A DNA stretch of 64,000 nucleotides from Helicobacter_F equorum (GTDB lineage Bacteria > Campylobacterota > Campylobacteria > Campylobacterales > Helicobacteraceae). Below the pieces are notes generated by a model. It was not told where the DNA came from, did not search any database, and was given only the letters and a program-made list of their open reading frames with translations. Of this stretch, positions 17,463 through 25,559 are shown one piece after another; the first letter of the stretch is position 1, and the number at the start of each line of letters is the position of its first letter. The DNA is taken from contig NZ_JBHRZM010000002.1 of NCBI RefSeq assembly GCF_042649585.1, forward strand, positions 62,001 to 126,000, given 5' to 3'. A program made the position numbers and the translations under genes.

Positions 17463-19101
17463 ATGTGAGGTTTTGTGTAACACGCTCTTTTAGTCTGTCT
17501 TGAGAGGTTTGGAGCGACATTGTGATAAAGTCATTAAGAATCTTGAGTGTGGTTTGGAGTTCTTGTTTTTGGGTTGTAATAGTCTGGGCAATATGTGCAG
17601 ATTTCTTTTCTAGTAGGGTATTTTGTTTTTGTTGTTGAGTGATAAAATCTTGTAGTTCCTCTTTGCTTGCATGTAAAATCTTAGATTCTAAAGAGAGATC
17701 TTGCGTGATGTCTTGTGCAATGTTGGCAAAAGATTTAAGACAAAGATAGGCTATATCACGCGCTTTGAGGCTATTTTCACCTAAAAGCATGGTATCTAGG
17801 TATTCTTCGATAGCCAAAATGCCTGTTTGCTCCAGAGGCATTGGCGCAATATTTTGTGTGCGTGCAATAAGGGCGTTATAACTAGAGATTGGTAAAAATG
17901 TAATGCGTGAAAGAATCGCGTGTGAATCAAGGCTTTGAGAAATTTTTACAATAGCATTTTGGAGACTTTGCTTGGTGTATTCTAAACTTTGGTGTAGCTC
18001 CTCTGGTGTGATGAGATCTGATCGCGTAAGCACCACAAGAAGTCGTGAAATATTGCGCTCTATGAGGGTTTCTAGTATAAAATCTACATCAACTTGTGTC
18101 GCGGCACAACTTGCGTTCATAAGGTGAATGAGCACATCACAATCTTTAATATAGTCTTTGGTAATTTCTTCACGCTTGGTAATTGGATCATCTAATCCGG
18201 GTGTATCGACTATATGCACACCACCTTGCAAAAACTTTAGGGGGGTAAAAAGCTCTACCTTTTTGATGAGGTTGCACATTTTACTTGCGTGATTGGCTGA
18301 AGTATAGGCGCTAAGCTCGTGAAGTTCAATGTGTTTTTGTAAGCCTTGCGGCGTGATATATTCTTGTAATGTGTCTGCAAAGGCTTCCTGTGTTTGTTGC
18401 ACAAAACGCCTAAGTCCCTCATCGGTAGCCGAATCTAAGAGAATCTCTTCCCATTCTTTTTGATTCCAAAAATGCACCTTAGCATATTGTTTTGTATCGT
18501 ATTGCAACACTGTGAGATTAGCGGTTTCTGGGATGGTAGAACTTCCCAAAATCTCCTCACCAAGCAATGCATTTAAAAAGGTGCTTTTTCCTGCACTAAG
18601 CACTCCTGTAACACCTATGGAAAATTTTTGCTCTTTTGCGTTATGCCATATTTTTTGGAGGGCTTGTATTTGAGAATCTTGGGTGCATAGGCTTTGGAGG
18701 GCTTGGTAAAATTCTTCTATACGCGCGTGTGTGTGGCAGAGATCTCTTTGGGTGGAGTGTGTATGTGTAGGCTCTTGTGAATCTTGTTTGTGTGATTGAA
18801 TACTAAGTAAAAGATGATGAAAATATGCTTTGCTAATGACTTGTGCTTCACAGAGTGTGAGAAAATGTTTCATAAGTGTAGCATAGAGAGGCTGTGTAAG
18901 TTTGGGGGTGATAAGATTTTTTATTGTATTAAGATCATCGATGGTAGGCGTTTTGTCAAAAAATTGCGTAAAAAACTCCTGAATAACCTGTGTTTGGCTA
19001 AATTTTGGCAAAAGTGCTTCATCACACGCATATACAAGAGCAAGCATTTCATCATTTTCTAAAAGATATGTATCTAGCTGTTGTAGCTGCTCTTGTGTCA
19101 T
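17419..19101 (-). CDS. Dynamin-like GTPase, first of the pair (DLP1-like), probably frameshifted
   Basis: The 560-residue frame holds an N-terminal helical region and a GTPase domain: G1 GVLSAGKST (166-174), G3 DTPG (from 299) and G4 TRSD (359-362). A coiled region follows. The last residues (KSKCYQRRS) look out of frame, and the helical continuation is found in the overlapping frame ending at 16878. AAGGA lies upstream of the ATG. It forms an operon with the TPR and CiaD-like genes upstream and the second GTPase downstream. If the frameshift is real, the membrane-binding or partner-binding tail would be lost. Confidence 0.8.
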   Translation of the reverse strand: MTQEQLQQLDTYLLENDEMLALVYACDEALLPKFSQTQVIQEFFTQFFDKTPTIDDLNTIKNLITPKLTQPLYATLMKHFLTLCEAQVISKAYFHHLLLSIQSHKQDSQEPTHTHSTQRDLCHTHARIEEFYQALQSLCTQDSQIQALQKIWHNAKEQKFSIGVTGVLSAGKSTFLNALLGEEILGSSTIPETANLTVLQYDTKQYAKVHFWNQKEWEEILLDSATDEGLRRFVQQTQEAFADTLQEYITPQGLQKHIELHELSAYTSANHASKMCNLIKKVELFTPLKFLQGGVHIVDTPGLDDPITKREEITKDYIKDCDVLIHLMNASCAATQVDVDFILETLIERNISRLLVVLTRSDLITPEELHQSLEYTKQSLQNAIVKISQSLDSHAILSRITFLPISSYNALIARTQNIAPMPLEQTGILAIEEYLDTMLLGENSLKARDIAYLCLKSFANIAQDITQDLSLESKILHASKEELQDFITQQQKQNTLLEKKSAHIAQTITTQKQELQTTLKILNDFITMSLQTSQDRLKERVTQNLTYATKTKSKCYQRRS

Positions 19102-19103
19102 AC

Positions 19104-19652
19104 CTATAATCCTTTTTTACTAGTATCCTCAAGATTTTCTAGGCGTTTGGCGATGACACTTAGCTGGTATTGTAAAAAATTTAGCACCATTGTAAGTTTT
19201 TGTGGATCTTGTTGTGGCATACTCAAACCCTCAAAAAGCACCAATAAGCGATCTTGCAAGAGTTTTAGAAATGTTTTTTCATCATTGAACGCTTGTTTGT
19301 TGTGAGATTCATTAATCACAGAAATCATAGAGGGTTTTAAGCGTGTTTTAGCGTTAGTATGCGTTGTTTGGGTTTGGTTTGTTGTATGATTTGTGGTTGT
19401 AGGCGGTGTGTTTGCGGTTACTTTGTCTTGGGTAAAAGGTCCCTGAAGCATTGTACTAAGGGTTTTTAGATCCATAGGTGCTGTATTGGGATCTGTAGAT
19501 TCACTTGTTGTCGGATTTGTTGTTTGTATGTGTGAATCTTGTGTTGTGGCTTTGTGTGTCGGAGAATCTGCTGGTGTATCTAAGGTGTTATCACCCTCAA
19601 GCGTGTTAATTGTCTCTAGGATAATATCTTTTAGTTCCATTGGAGTAACCAT
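19104..19652 (-). CDS. CiaD-like domain protein, possible
   Basis: The 182-residue protein has a short N-terminal block (MELKDIILETINTLEG), a low-complexity Thr/Asn/Pro-rich middle (about residues 25-105) and a conserved-looking helical end. That end includes LLQDRLLVLFEGLSMP and YQLSVIAKRLENLE. The end resembles Campylobacterota proteins carrying a CiaD-like domain, named after a Campylobacter invasion-related antigen. I am not certain of this match. It overlaps the TPR gene by 22 bp and stops 2 bp before the dynamin-like gene. A start at 19640 (MELKD) is equally possible. Its link to the GTPases is unknown. Confidence 0.55.
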   Translation of the reverse strand: MVTPMELKDIILETINTLEGDNTLDTPADSPTHKATTQDSHIQTTNPTTSESTDPNTAPMDLKTLSTMLQGPFTQDKVTANTPPTTTNHTTNQTQTTHTNAKTRLKPSMISVINESHNKQAFNDEKTFLKLLQDRLLVLFEGLSMPQQDPQKLTMVLNFLQYQLSVIAKRLENLEDTSKKGL

Positions 19653-19882
19653 TCTTGAAATTTTTTATTTTGTGTGGGATTTGAAAATTGTGCAAAAACC
19701 TCTAGCCATTGAGGATCAGCAAGTGTGTTTGTGGAGTTTGTGCTTAGGCGTATGACACCTAAACGCGCTTCTTGATTATCTGGCTGAAGCTCTAAGATAT
19801 CTTGATAGATTTTGAGTGCATCTTCTTTTAAGCCTTGATTTTCATAAATCGTTGCTAGGGTAATGGTTTTTATGCTACTCAT
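19631..19882 (-). CDS. Small TPR-type protein
   Basis: This 83-residue protein has one recognisable tetratricopeptide-like helix pair, ATIYENQGLKEDALKIYQDI followed by LQPDNQEARLGV. AAGGA precedes the ATG. It is the first gene of the operon running into the dynamin-like pair and its end overlaps the next gene. TPR units bind partner proteins, so it could be an adaptor for the operon, but nothing more can be said. Confidence 0.7.
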   Translation of the reverse strand: MSSIKTITLATIYENQGLKEDALKIYQDILELQPDNQEARLGVIRLSTNSTNTLADPQWLEVFAQFSNPTQNKKFQEWLLQWN

Positions 19883-19985
19883 ATCCGTCCTTAGTTAGAA
19901 AAGCTTGTGTGTTTCAAAGTGTGGATTATATCATTTTGTTATGGATTCTAATATGAAAATACAGCAAACTTTTTAAAATTTTGTT

Positions 19986-20543
19986 TTATTTTGGCGTGAT
20001 GATATCTACGCCTTGTGGTGGTTCAAAGACAAAAAGAGAATCTGCAAGTTTTGGGTTTATTTTGTGGTGGCTAAACACAATGCGCGTGATTTGCTGGAGT
20101 GAATCTTCATAGCTAATCTCAAGTGGCGTTCCTTTGGAATCAAAGACTATCGCATATAGTGTATCATCGATTATGGTGGTGTATTTGCCTGTAGGCTTAC
20201 CATTAGAATCCAGTTCCGGAGTGGCTTTGTCTAAAATTTCAAATATATCATTTTGTGTTGTAAGCTCACTGATATGCACCTGTTTTAGTGGTGGTTCATA
20301 GATACTAATTTGCCTTTCATTGACATATACTTCTTTTTGCATAGGGGGTTCATAAATCCACTTTGCTTTATTTGGTGCTTTGGCTTGTAGCATGCCAAAA
20401 TAACTTGCTTCTGCACCATCTTGAGTGATGATGATTTGCTCAAAATCAGCTTCAAGGCTTTTGAGGTTTTTTTGAATCTGCGCACCAAAAAGTGGTGCAA
20501 TAAGACACATGACAAAAACATACATTGTGCAATACTTTTTCAT
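19986..20543 (-). CDS. lolA: Outer-membrane lipoprotein carrier LolA
   Basis: LolA carries lipoproteins through the periplasm from the LolCDE transporter to the outer membrane. The 185-residue protein has an N-terminal signal peptide ending near LFGAQ. The typical text LEADFEQ, GMLQAKAPNKAKWIYEPP and VFSHHKINPKL follows, ending with FVFEPPQGVDII as in the family. AAAGGA precedes the ATG, and a TATAAT lies 45 bp upstream on the minus strand, back to back with the biotin carboxylase promoter. Confidence 0.9.
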   Translation of the reverse strand: MKKYCTMYVFVMCLIAPLFGAQIQKNLKSLEADFEQIIITQDGAEASYFGMLQAKAPNKAKWIYEPPMQKEVYVNERQISIYEPPLKQVHISELTTQNDIFEILDKATPELDSNGKPTGKYTTIIDDTLYAIVFDSKGTPLEISYEDSLQQITRIVFSHHKINPKLADSLFVFEPPQGVDIITPK

Positions 20544-20587
20544 AATCGTCGTTCCTTTTTTGGTGATTACAATACAAAAGTTCCCGC

Positions 20588-20593
20588 ATTATA
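20588..20593 (-). promoter_or_regulatory. -10 element for lolA
   Basis: TATAAT on the minus strand, preceded by TG, lies 45 bp before the lolA start. Confidence 0.55.
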
Positions 20594-20626
20594 CAGAAAT
20601 TAAAGCAAAACACAACCAAACTAAGA

Positions 20627-20632
20627 TACAAT
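20627..20632 (+). promoter_or_regulatory. -10 element for the biotin carboxylase gene
   Basis: TACAAT lies 33 bp before the ATG at 20665, divergent from the lolA promoter. Confidence 0.5.
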
Positions 20633-20664
20633 GCTTGCCTAAAGCAAATATCAAGGATAAAGCA

Positions 20665-22086
20665 ATGTTAAGTAAGCTTCTCATCGCAAATCGTGGCGAA
20701 ATAGCTGTGCGAATTATTCGTGCTTGTAGGGATTTACACATACAAAGTGTGGCTATTTATTCTCGTGCTGATAGAGATTCTATGCATGTAAAAATGGCTG
20801 ATGAATCTTATGAGATTAGTGATGATCCATTGCGCGGATATCTTGATGCGGATCTTATCGTGGAGGCAGCGCTCAAGATGGGTGCGGATGCGATCCACCC
20901 AGGTTATGGATTTTTGAGTGAAAATGCTGCATTTGCACGTAAGGTACAAGAAGCAAAGCTTATTTGGATTGGTCCAAATGCTGATGTGATCACCAAAATG
21001 GGTGATAAAAATCAAGCGCGATCCATCATGCAACAAAATGGCATTCCCATTGTGCCCGGTACAGAACCACTCAATCATCTTAGTATGGAAAAAATTGCAA
21101 AAATCGCACAAAAAATCGGTTATCCTGTGATTTTAAAGGCTAGTGCTGGTGGCGGTGGGCGAGGCATACGCGTTGTTACCCAAGAACAAGATTTAGAAGA
21201 AAACTTTAATGCATGTAAGCGTGAGGCTATGGCATTTTTTAAAAATGATGATGTGTTTATGGAAAAATACATTAGCAATCCACGCCACATAGAGTTTCAA
21301 ATACTAGCCGATAATTATGGCAATGTTATTCATCTCATGGAGCGTGATTGTTCAATCCAAAGACGCCATCAAAAACTCATCGAAATTGCTCCTAGTCCTC
21401 TTATTAGCGAAGATTTGCGACGTAGAATGGGTGCTACTGCTGTAGCAGCTGCTAAGGCTGTGCATTATACAAATGCCGGCACCGTGGAGTTTTTGCTTGA
21501 TGATCATAATAGATTCTATTTTATGGAGATGAATACGCGTATCCAAGTTGAGCATGGTATCACAGAGGAAATTACAGGACTAGATCTTATAGGGCGACAG
21601 ATTCGGATCGCTAGCGGAGAGATTCTTGATCTTACACAAAATGATATTCATACACAGGGTTATGCGATTGAAGCACGTATCAATGCTGAAGATGTGAATA
21701 ATGACTTTGTCCCAAATCCTGGTAAGGTTACGACATATTATCCCGCACTTGGTCCTTTTGTGCGTGTGGATAGTTGTATTTACAAGGATTATGTGATACC
21801 ACCTTTTTATGATTCTATGGTGGCAAAACTTATCGTGCGTGCTTCAAGTTATGATCTTGCTGTGAATAAATTAGATAGAGCATTGCAAGAATTTACCATT
21901 AGAGGTGTAAAGACGACAATCCCATTTTTGCGCAATATCTGCAAGGATAAAGATTTTAGGCGCGGAGACTTTGATACATCATTTTTAGAAACCAAGATAG
22001 ATTCGCTTATTTCTGAGGATAGCAAAAACACAGATGATATGGTAGTAGCCATAGCTGCAGCTATTGCAAGTAGGTGTGGAGAGTAG
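20665..22086 (+). CDS. Biotin carboxylase subunit (AccC/PycA type)
   Basis: This 473-residue ATP-grasp enzyme carboxylates biotin on a carrier protein using bicarbonate and ATP. It begins LLIANRGEIAVRIIRAC and has the glycine-rich ATP loop KASAGGGGRGIR, the EKY...HIEFQ block and MEMNTRIQVEHGITEE near the active site. The ATG at 20665 is chosen because AAGGA and the family's usual N-terminus lie there; a longer frame from 20509 has neither. It could be acetyl-CoA carboxylase AccC or the A subunit of a pyruvate/2-oxoglutarate carboxylase. No carrier or transferase gene is adjacent, so the choice is open. Confidence 0.88.
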   Translation: MLSKLLIANRGEIAVRIIRACRDLHIQSVAIYSRADRDSMHVKMADESYEISDDPLRGYLDADLIVEAALKMGADAIHPGYGFLSENAAFARKVQEAKLIWIGPNADVITKMGDKNQARSIMQQNGIPIVPGTEPLNHLSMEKIAKIAQKIGYPVILKASAGGGGRGIRVVTQEQDLEENFNACKREAMAFFKNDDVFMEKYISNPRHIEFQILADNYGNVIHLMERDCSIQRRHQKLIEIAPSPLISEDLRRRMGATAVAAAKAVHYTNAGTVEFLLDDHNRFYFMEMNTRIQVEHGITEEITGLDLIGRQIRIASGEILDLTQNDIHTQGYAIEARINAEDVNNDFVPNPGKVTTYYPALGPFVRVDSCIYKDYVIPPFYDSMVAKLIVRASSYDLAVNKLDRALQEFTIRGVKTTIPFLRNICKDKDFRRGDFDTSFLETKIDSLISEDSKNTDDMVVAIAAAIASRCGE

Positions 22087-22087
22087 A

Positions 22088-23509
22088 ATGCAAAATGTCT
22101 ATCAAGATGTGAAATCTTTAGATAAGCGTATATGCGATCGTTTTGAACTTACGCCACAGATTCTAGTAGAAAATGCTGCCAATGCGCTTGCAACACTTAT
22201 CAAGCAAAAGACGCATAGCAAAAGTGTTATAACTATTATCTGTGGGAGTGGGGATAATGGTGCCGATGGTTATGCGCTTGCACGAAAGCTCACTGGCAGT
22301 TATCGTGTGAGAATCTATCAAGTCCTAGAGCCTAAAAGTCCTTTGTGTGTGGAGATGTGCCAAAAAGCACGATTATTTGAAGATATACGATTTATCACTA
22401 AACTCGCACCTTGCGATGTTGTGGTGGATTGCCTTTTTGGTAGTGGATTTAGAGGTAAAATGAGTGAAGAGTTTGAACAAGTCCTAAAACTTGCTAACTC
22501 TATCGCACCACTACGAATTGCGTGTGACATACCAAGTGGACTTAGTTTGGATTCAGAAGAAAATACCACGATTTTTCGTGCTCATCACACGATGTGCATG
22601 GGTGCGATCAAATATGCGTTGTTACTTGATATTGCAAAAGATTTTGTGGGGGAGATTCATATCGCTGAACTTGGCGTTTCGCGTCAAAATTATGAGATTG
22701 CTTCGCCCATCAGGCTTTTAGAATCTCACGATCTCATATTGCCTACACGCACAAACCAAAATGCACACAAAGGAGATTTTGGGCATTTGTGTGTGTATGC
22801 TGGGAGTAAAAGTGGTGCAGCGATTCTTGCAGCACAAAGCGCTTTGCATTTTGGTGCTGGACTTGTGAGTGTGATAGGTGATAAACTCACATTGCCCTAT
22901 GAGCTTATGGCAAGTAAAGCGATACCGCAAAATACTACTGCATTTGCGTTTGGCATGGGGCTAGGAGAGATCGCACCAAAAGTTTTGAGTGAAAATATCC
23001 AACGCATAGAGTCTTGCGTGATTGATGCTGATGCCTTGTATTGCTCGGAGCTTAAGGAACTTTTGGAATATAGAAGTTTGCTTGAAAACACACAAAGGCA
23101 AGTCGTGCTTACGCCACATCCTAAGGAATTTGCTGCACTTCTTGAGATTTGTGGGTTTGGTAGCGTTAGTTTACATGCTACCAATCGTTTGGAATATGTT
23201 TTACAATTTACCCAAAGATATCCTGAAGTTACGCTTTTACTCAAAGGTGCAAATACGCTCATTGGGTATAAGGAAAGGGTGTATATTAACCCACTTGGGA
23301 GCGTGGCTCTTGCTAAGGGTGGTAGTGGTGATGTACTTGCTGGTATGATAGGCGCACTTTTGGCACAAGGGTATAGCGGGATAGAATCAGCAATCCATGC
23401 TTCTCTCGCGCATGCATTAGCAAGTCATCTTGAAACTAGCACATATGCACTCACGCCCCAAAAGCTCATACAAAATCTTGCAAAATTAGAAAGGAAATAT
23501 TATGAATGA
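22088..23509 (+). CDS. nnr: Bifunctional NAD(P)H-hydrate repair enzyme
   Basis: The protein (473 residues from the ATG) joins the two activities that repair hydrated NADH and NADPH. The N-terminal YjeF-type epimerase has ICGSGDNGADGYALAR. The C-terminal ADP/ATP-dependent dehydratase has KGDFGHLCVYAGS, VLTPHPKEF, LLLKGANTLI and the nucleotide-binding LAKGGSGDVLAGMIGA. The ATG at 22088 has GGAG close upstream; an upstream GTG at 22064 lies inside the previous gene. Its end overlaps thiG by 8 bp, so the two are cotranscribed. Confidence 0.93.
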   Translation: MQNVYQDVKSLDKRICDRFELTPQILVENAANALATLIKQKTHSKSVITIICGSGDNGADGYALARKLTGSYRVRIYQVLEPKSPLCVEMCQKARLFEDIRFITKLAPCDVVVDCLFGSGFRGKMSEEFEQVLKLANSIAPLRIACDIPSGLSLDSEENTTIFRAHHTMCMGAIKYALLLDIAKDFVGEIHIAELGVSRQNYEIASPIRLLESHDLILPTRTNQNAHKGDFGHLCVYAGSKSGAAILAAQSALHFGAGLVSVIGDKLTLPYELMASKAIPQNTTAFAFGMGLGEIAPKVLSENIQRIESCVIDADALYCSELKELLEYRSLLENTQRQVVLTPHPKEFAALLEICGFGSVSLHATNRLEYVLQFTQRYPEVTLLLKGANTLIGYKERVYINPLGSVALAKGGSGDVLAGMIGALLAQGYSGIESAIHASLAHALASHLETSTYALTPQKLIQNLAKLERKYYE

Positions 23510-24284
23510 TGCTTTAATAATTGGGAATAAGGAATTTCACTCACGCCTTATCGTAGGAAGTGGAAAGTATAAGGATTTTCAGACTACTAGGGAAGCTACT
23601 TTGGCATCAGGTGCAGAGATGATTACCGTGGCAGTGCGACGCGTTAATATTCTCAATAAAGATGAGGAAAATTTATTAGATTATTTTAAGGATACTAATA
23701 TAAGTTTTTTGCCAAATTCTGCAGGGTGTGTCAATGCCAAAGAAGCAATTACACTTTTTAGGCTCGTGCATGAGGCTTGTGGGATTGAGTTTATAAAGTT
23801 AGAAATCATCGGCGATACACAAAAAACACTTTATCCTGATGTGATAGAGACACTCAAAGCTTGTGAAATTCTCGCGAAAGAAGGGTTTGTGGTATTGGCT
23901 TATACCAATGATGATCCCATAGTGGCTAAGCAGCTAGAATCTGCTGGAGCAAGTGCAGTTATGCCACTTGCTGCACCTATTGGTAGCGGGCTTGGAATCC
24001 AAAATAGATATAATATCATATTTATCAAAGATACTCTTAAAGTGCCTGTGATTGTCGATGCAGGGATAGGTTGTGCTTCTGATGCAAGTGTTGCTATGGA
24101 ATTGGGAGCTGATGGTGTGCTCACAAATACAGCTATAGCTACCGCCCAAAATCCTATTCTTATGGCAGAAGCGATGAGAGACGCTATAAAAGCCGGACGC
24201 AAAAGCTTTTTAGCCGGACGCATGGAGAAAAAGCTTTATGCAAGTGCTTCATCACCCACAAGCGGTATGCCAAAACTTTTCTAG
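23502..24284 (+). CDS. thiG: Thiazole synthase
   Basis: ThiG builds the thiazole phosphate of thiamine from deoxyxylulose phosphate, dehydroglycine and ThiS thiocarboxylate. The 260-residue TIM barrel has the family's SGAEMITVAVRRVN, KLEIIGD, MPLAAPIGSG and VDAGIGCASDAS with the late TNTAIATAQNP. The start has AAAGGAA upstream and overlaps the end of nnr. No other thiamine gene and no TPP riboswitch is visible nearby. Confidence 0.95.
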   Translation: MNDALIIGNKEFHSRLIVGSGKYKDFQTTREATLASGAEMITVAVRRVNILNKDEENLLDYFKDTNISFLPNSAGCVNAKEAITLFRLVHEACGIEFIKLEIIGDTQKTLYPDVIETLKACEILAKEGFVVLAYTNDDPIVAKQLESAGASAVMPLAAPIGSGLGIQNRYNIIFIKDTLKVPVIVDAGIGCASDASVAMELGADGVLTNTAIATAQNPILMAEAMRDAIKAGRKSFLAGRMEKKLYASASSPTSGMPKLF

Positions 24285-24301
24285 GGGGTTTGTGGTTCTT
24301 A

Positions 24302-25489
24302 TTATGTTTTTGTGTTGCGATGTAGGAGTATCTTGGCTGCTTCTACAAATTCACCTACGCCTTTGTCCCAAAGCATTCTGGCAATGAGCAAGAAACTCAT
24401 ATCTTTGGAATCTGAATGATCATTTTGTGTAGATTGATGGTAGTCATCGGGTGTAAAATATTGCGTATCTATACCTTCACTATCAAGCAGAAAGCTTTGA
24501 GTGTATGTAATAAGCTTAAAATCTAAGAATTGTGCTTTATCATCAGAATTGAGGAACCACACTTGTCTTGTGTTTTTGAGTGCAGTTTTATACATTTTAC
24601 ATACAAGCGTACGCAAGATTGTTCGTTTATATCCTCTATCGATAAATACATAGCCAAGTCCAGTAATTATCGCTATATTAGGAATATGGAGAATATTTGC
24701 CACCAAAGATCCATAGATTGCGGGTTTAATGGTGTAATTAAATACCATAGAAGGTTGAATAGTTTTAAAGATTTTATTAAGTTGTATAATAGTCTTAAAA
24801 TCTTTAATTGGATTTAAGCCCTTAGAATCTATTGCAATATCATGTATATGAAAACCACATTCTTGAAGAGTTTTTGTGTATGAATCTAATGGTGCGATAA
24901 TATGGATTTCATAGCCCACTTTGCGTAAAGATTCTAAAACATTAATCCTAAAATGAAACATTGCGAATGTCGTATTGGACACGAAAGCTAGTCGTGCATT
25001 TTTTGGTATATGAGAGAGCACATCATGATATGAAGTAATGATGCGTGCCATATTAAAACGATCGATTACATATTGTCTACCGGCTTTACCCATTTCAATA
25101 AGTTGTTTTGTAGAATATTCTTGCAAAACTTGCATAGCATATGCAAGTGCATTTGGATTTTTTGGTGGAATCAAAATTCCATTTCTCCCAATGAGAATCT
25201 CACCCTGTTGTGTAAATGGTGTCTGCACACATTCCCTGCAACCACTGACGTTAGTTGTGATGATGGTTTTGCTCATGCTCATTGCTTCAAGTAATACACG
25301 CGGCACACCCTCTTTATAAAAACTTGGTAATACAACACAAGAACAAGCTTCTATAAATTTTCGCACATCTTTAGATTCTCCAGCGTAAGTTATAAGTTCT
25401 TGCTTTTCCCAAGCTTTTAGTTGTTCGCTTGAAATCGCTGATCTATTGGCACAATCACTCGCACCCAGGAGTATAAAGTGTAGCATCAC
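24302..25489 (-). CDS. Glycosyltransferase family 4 with permuted half-domains
   Basis: The 395-residue frame contains both halves of a GT-B enzyme in reversed order. Residues 1-160 are a C-terminal, nucleotide-sugar-binding half (FILLGASD, SFYKEGVPRVLLEAM, NGILIPPKNP). From residue 165 it reads like a GT4 N-terminus (RLAFVSNTTFAMFHFR, ITGLGYVFID) through to LIARMLWDKGVGEFVEAAKIL, and stops at HRNTKT. That is the point where FILLGASD would normally follow. The family resembles PglA-type hexosamine transferases. The start is GTG/ATG without a good ribosome binding site. It may be the scar of tandem GT genes, or a working circular permutation. It probably acts in LOS, capsule or glycan synthesis. 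Confidence 0.75.
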   Translation of the reverse strand: MMLHFILLGASDCANRSAISSEQLKAWEKQELITYAGESKDVRKFIEACSCVVLPSFYKEGVPRVLLEAMSMSKTIITTNVSGCRECVQTPFTQQGEILIGRNGILIPPKNPNALAYAMQVLQEYSTKQLIEMGKAGRQYVIDRFNMARIITSYHDVLSHIPKNARLAFVSNTTFAMFHFRINVLESLRKVGYEIHIIAPLDSYTKTLQECGFHIHDIAIDSKGLNPIKDFKTIIQLNKIFKTIQPSMVFNYTIKPAIYGSLVANILHIPNIAIITGLGYVFIDRGYKRTILRTLVCKMYKTALKNTRQVWFLNSDDKAQFLDFKLITYTQSFLLDSEGIDTQYFTPDDYHQSTQNDHSDSKDMSFLLIARMLWDKGVGEFVEAAKILLHRNTKT

Positions 25490-25559
25490 GCAATTCCAAC
25501 TGCAAGATACAGATTGTTCGAGTTTGATATATTATACGATAGAAAATTAGGGTTATGAT

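Noticed and set aside
20509..20664. N-terminal extension of the biotin carboxylase
   Set aside because: It overlaps the lolA promoter region and has no ribosome binding site. The family's usual N-terminus begins at 20665 with AAGGA upstream.
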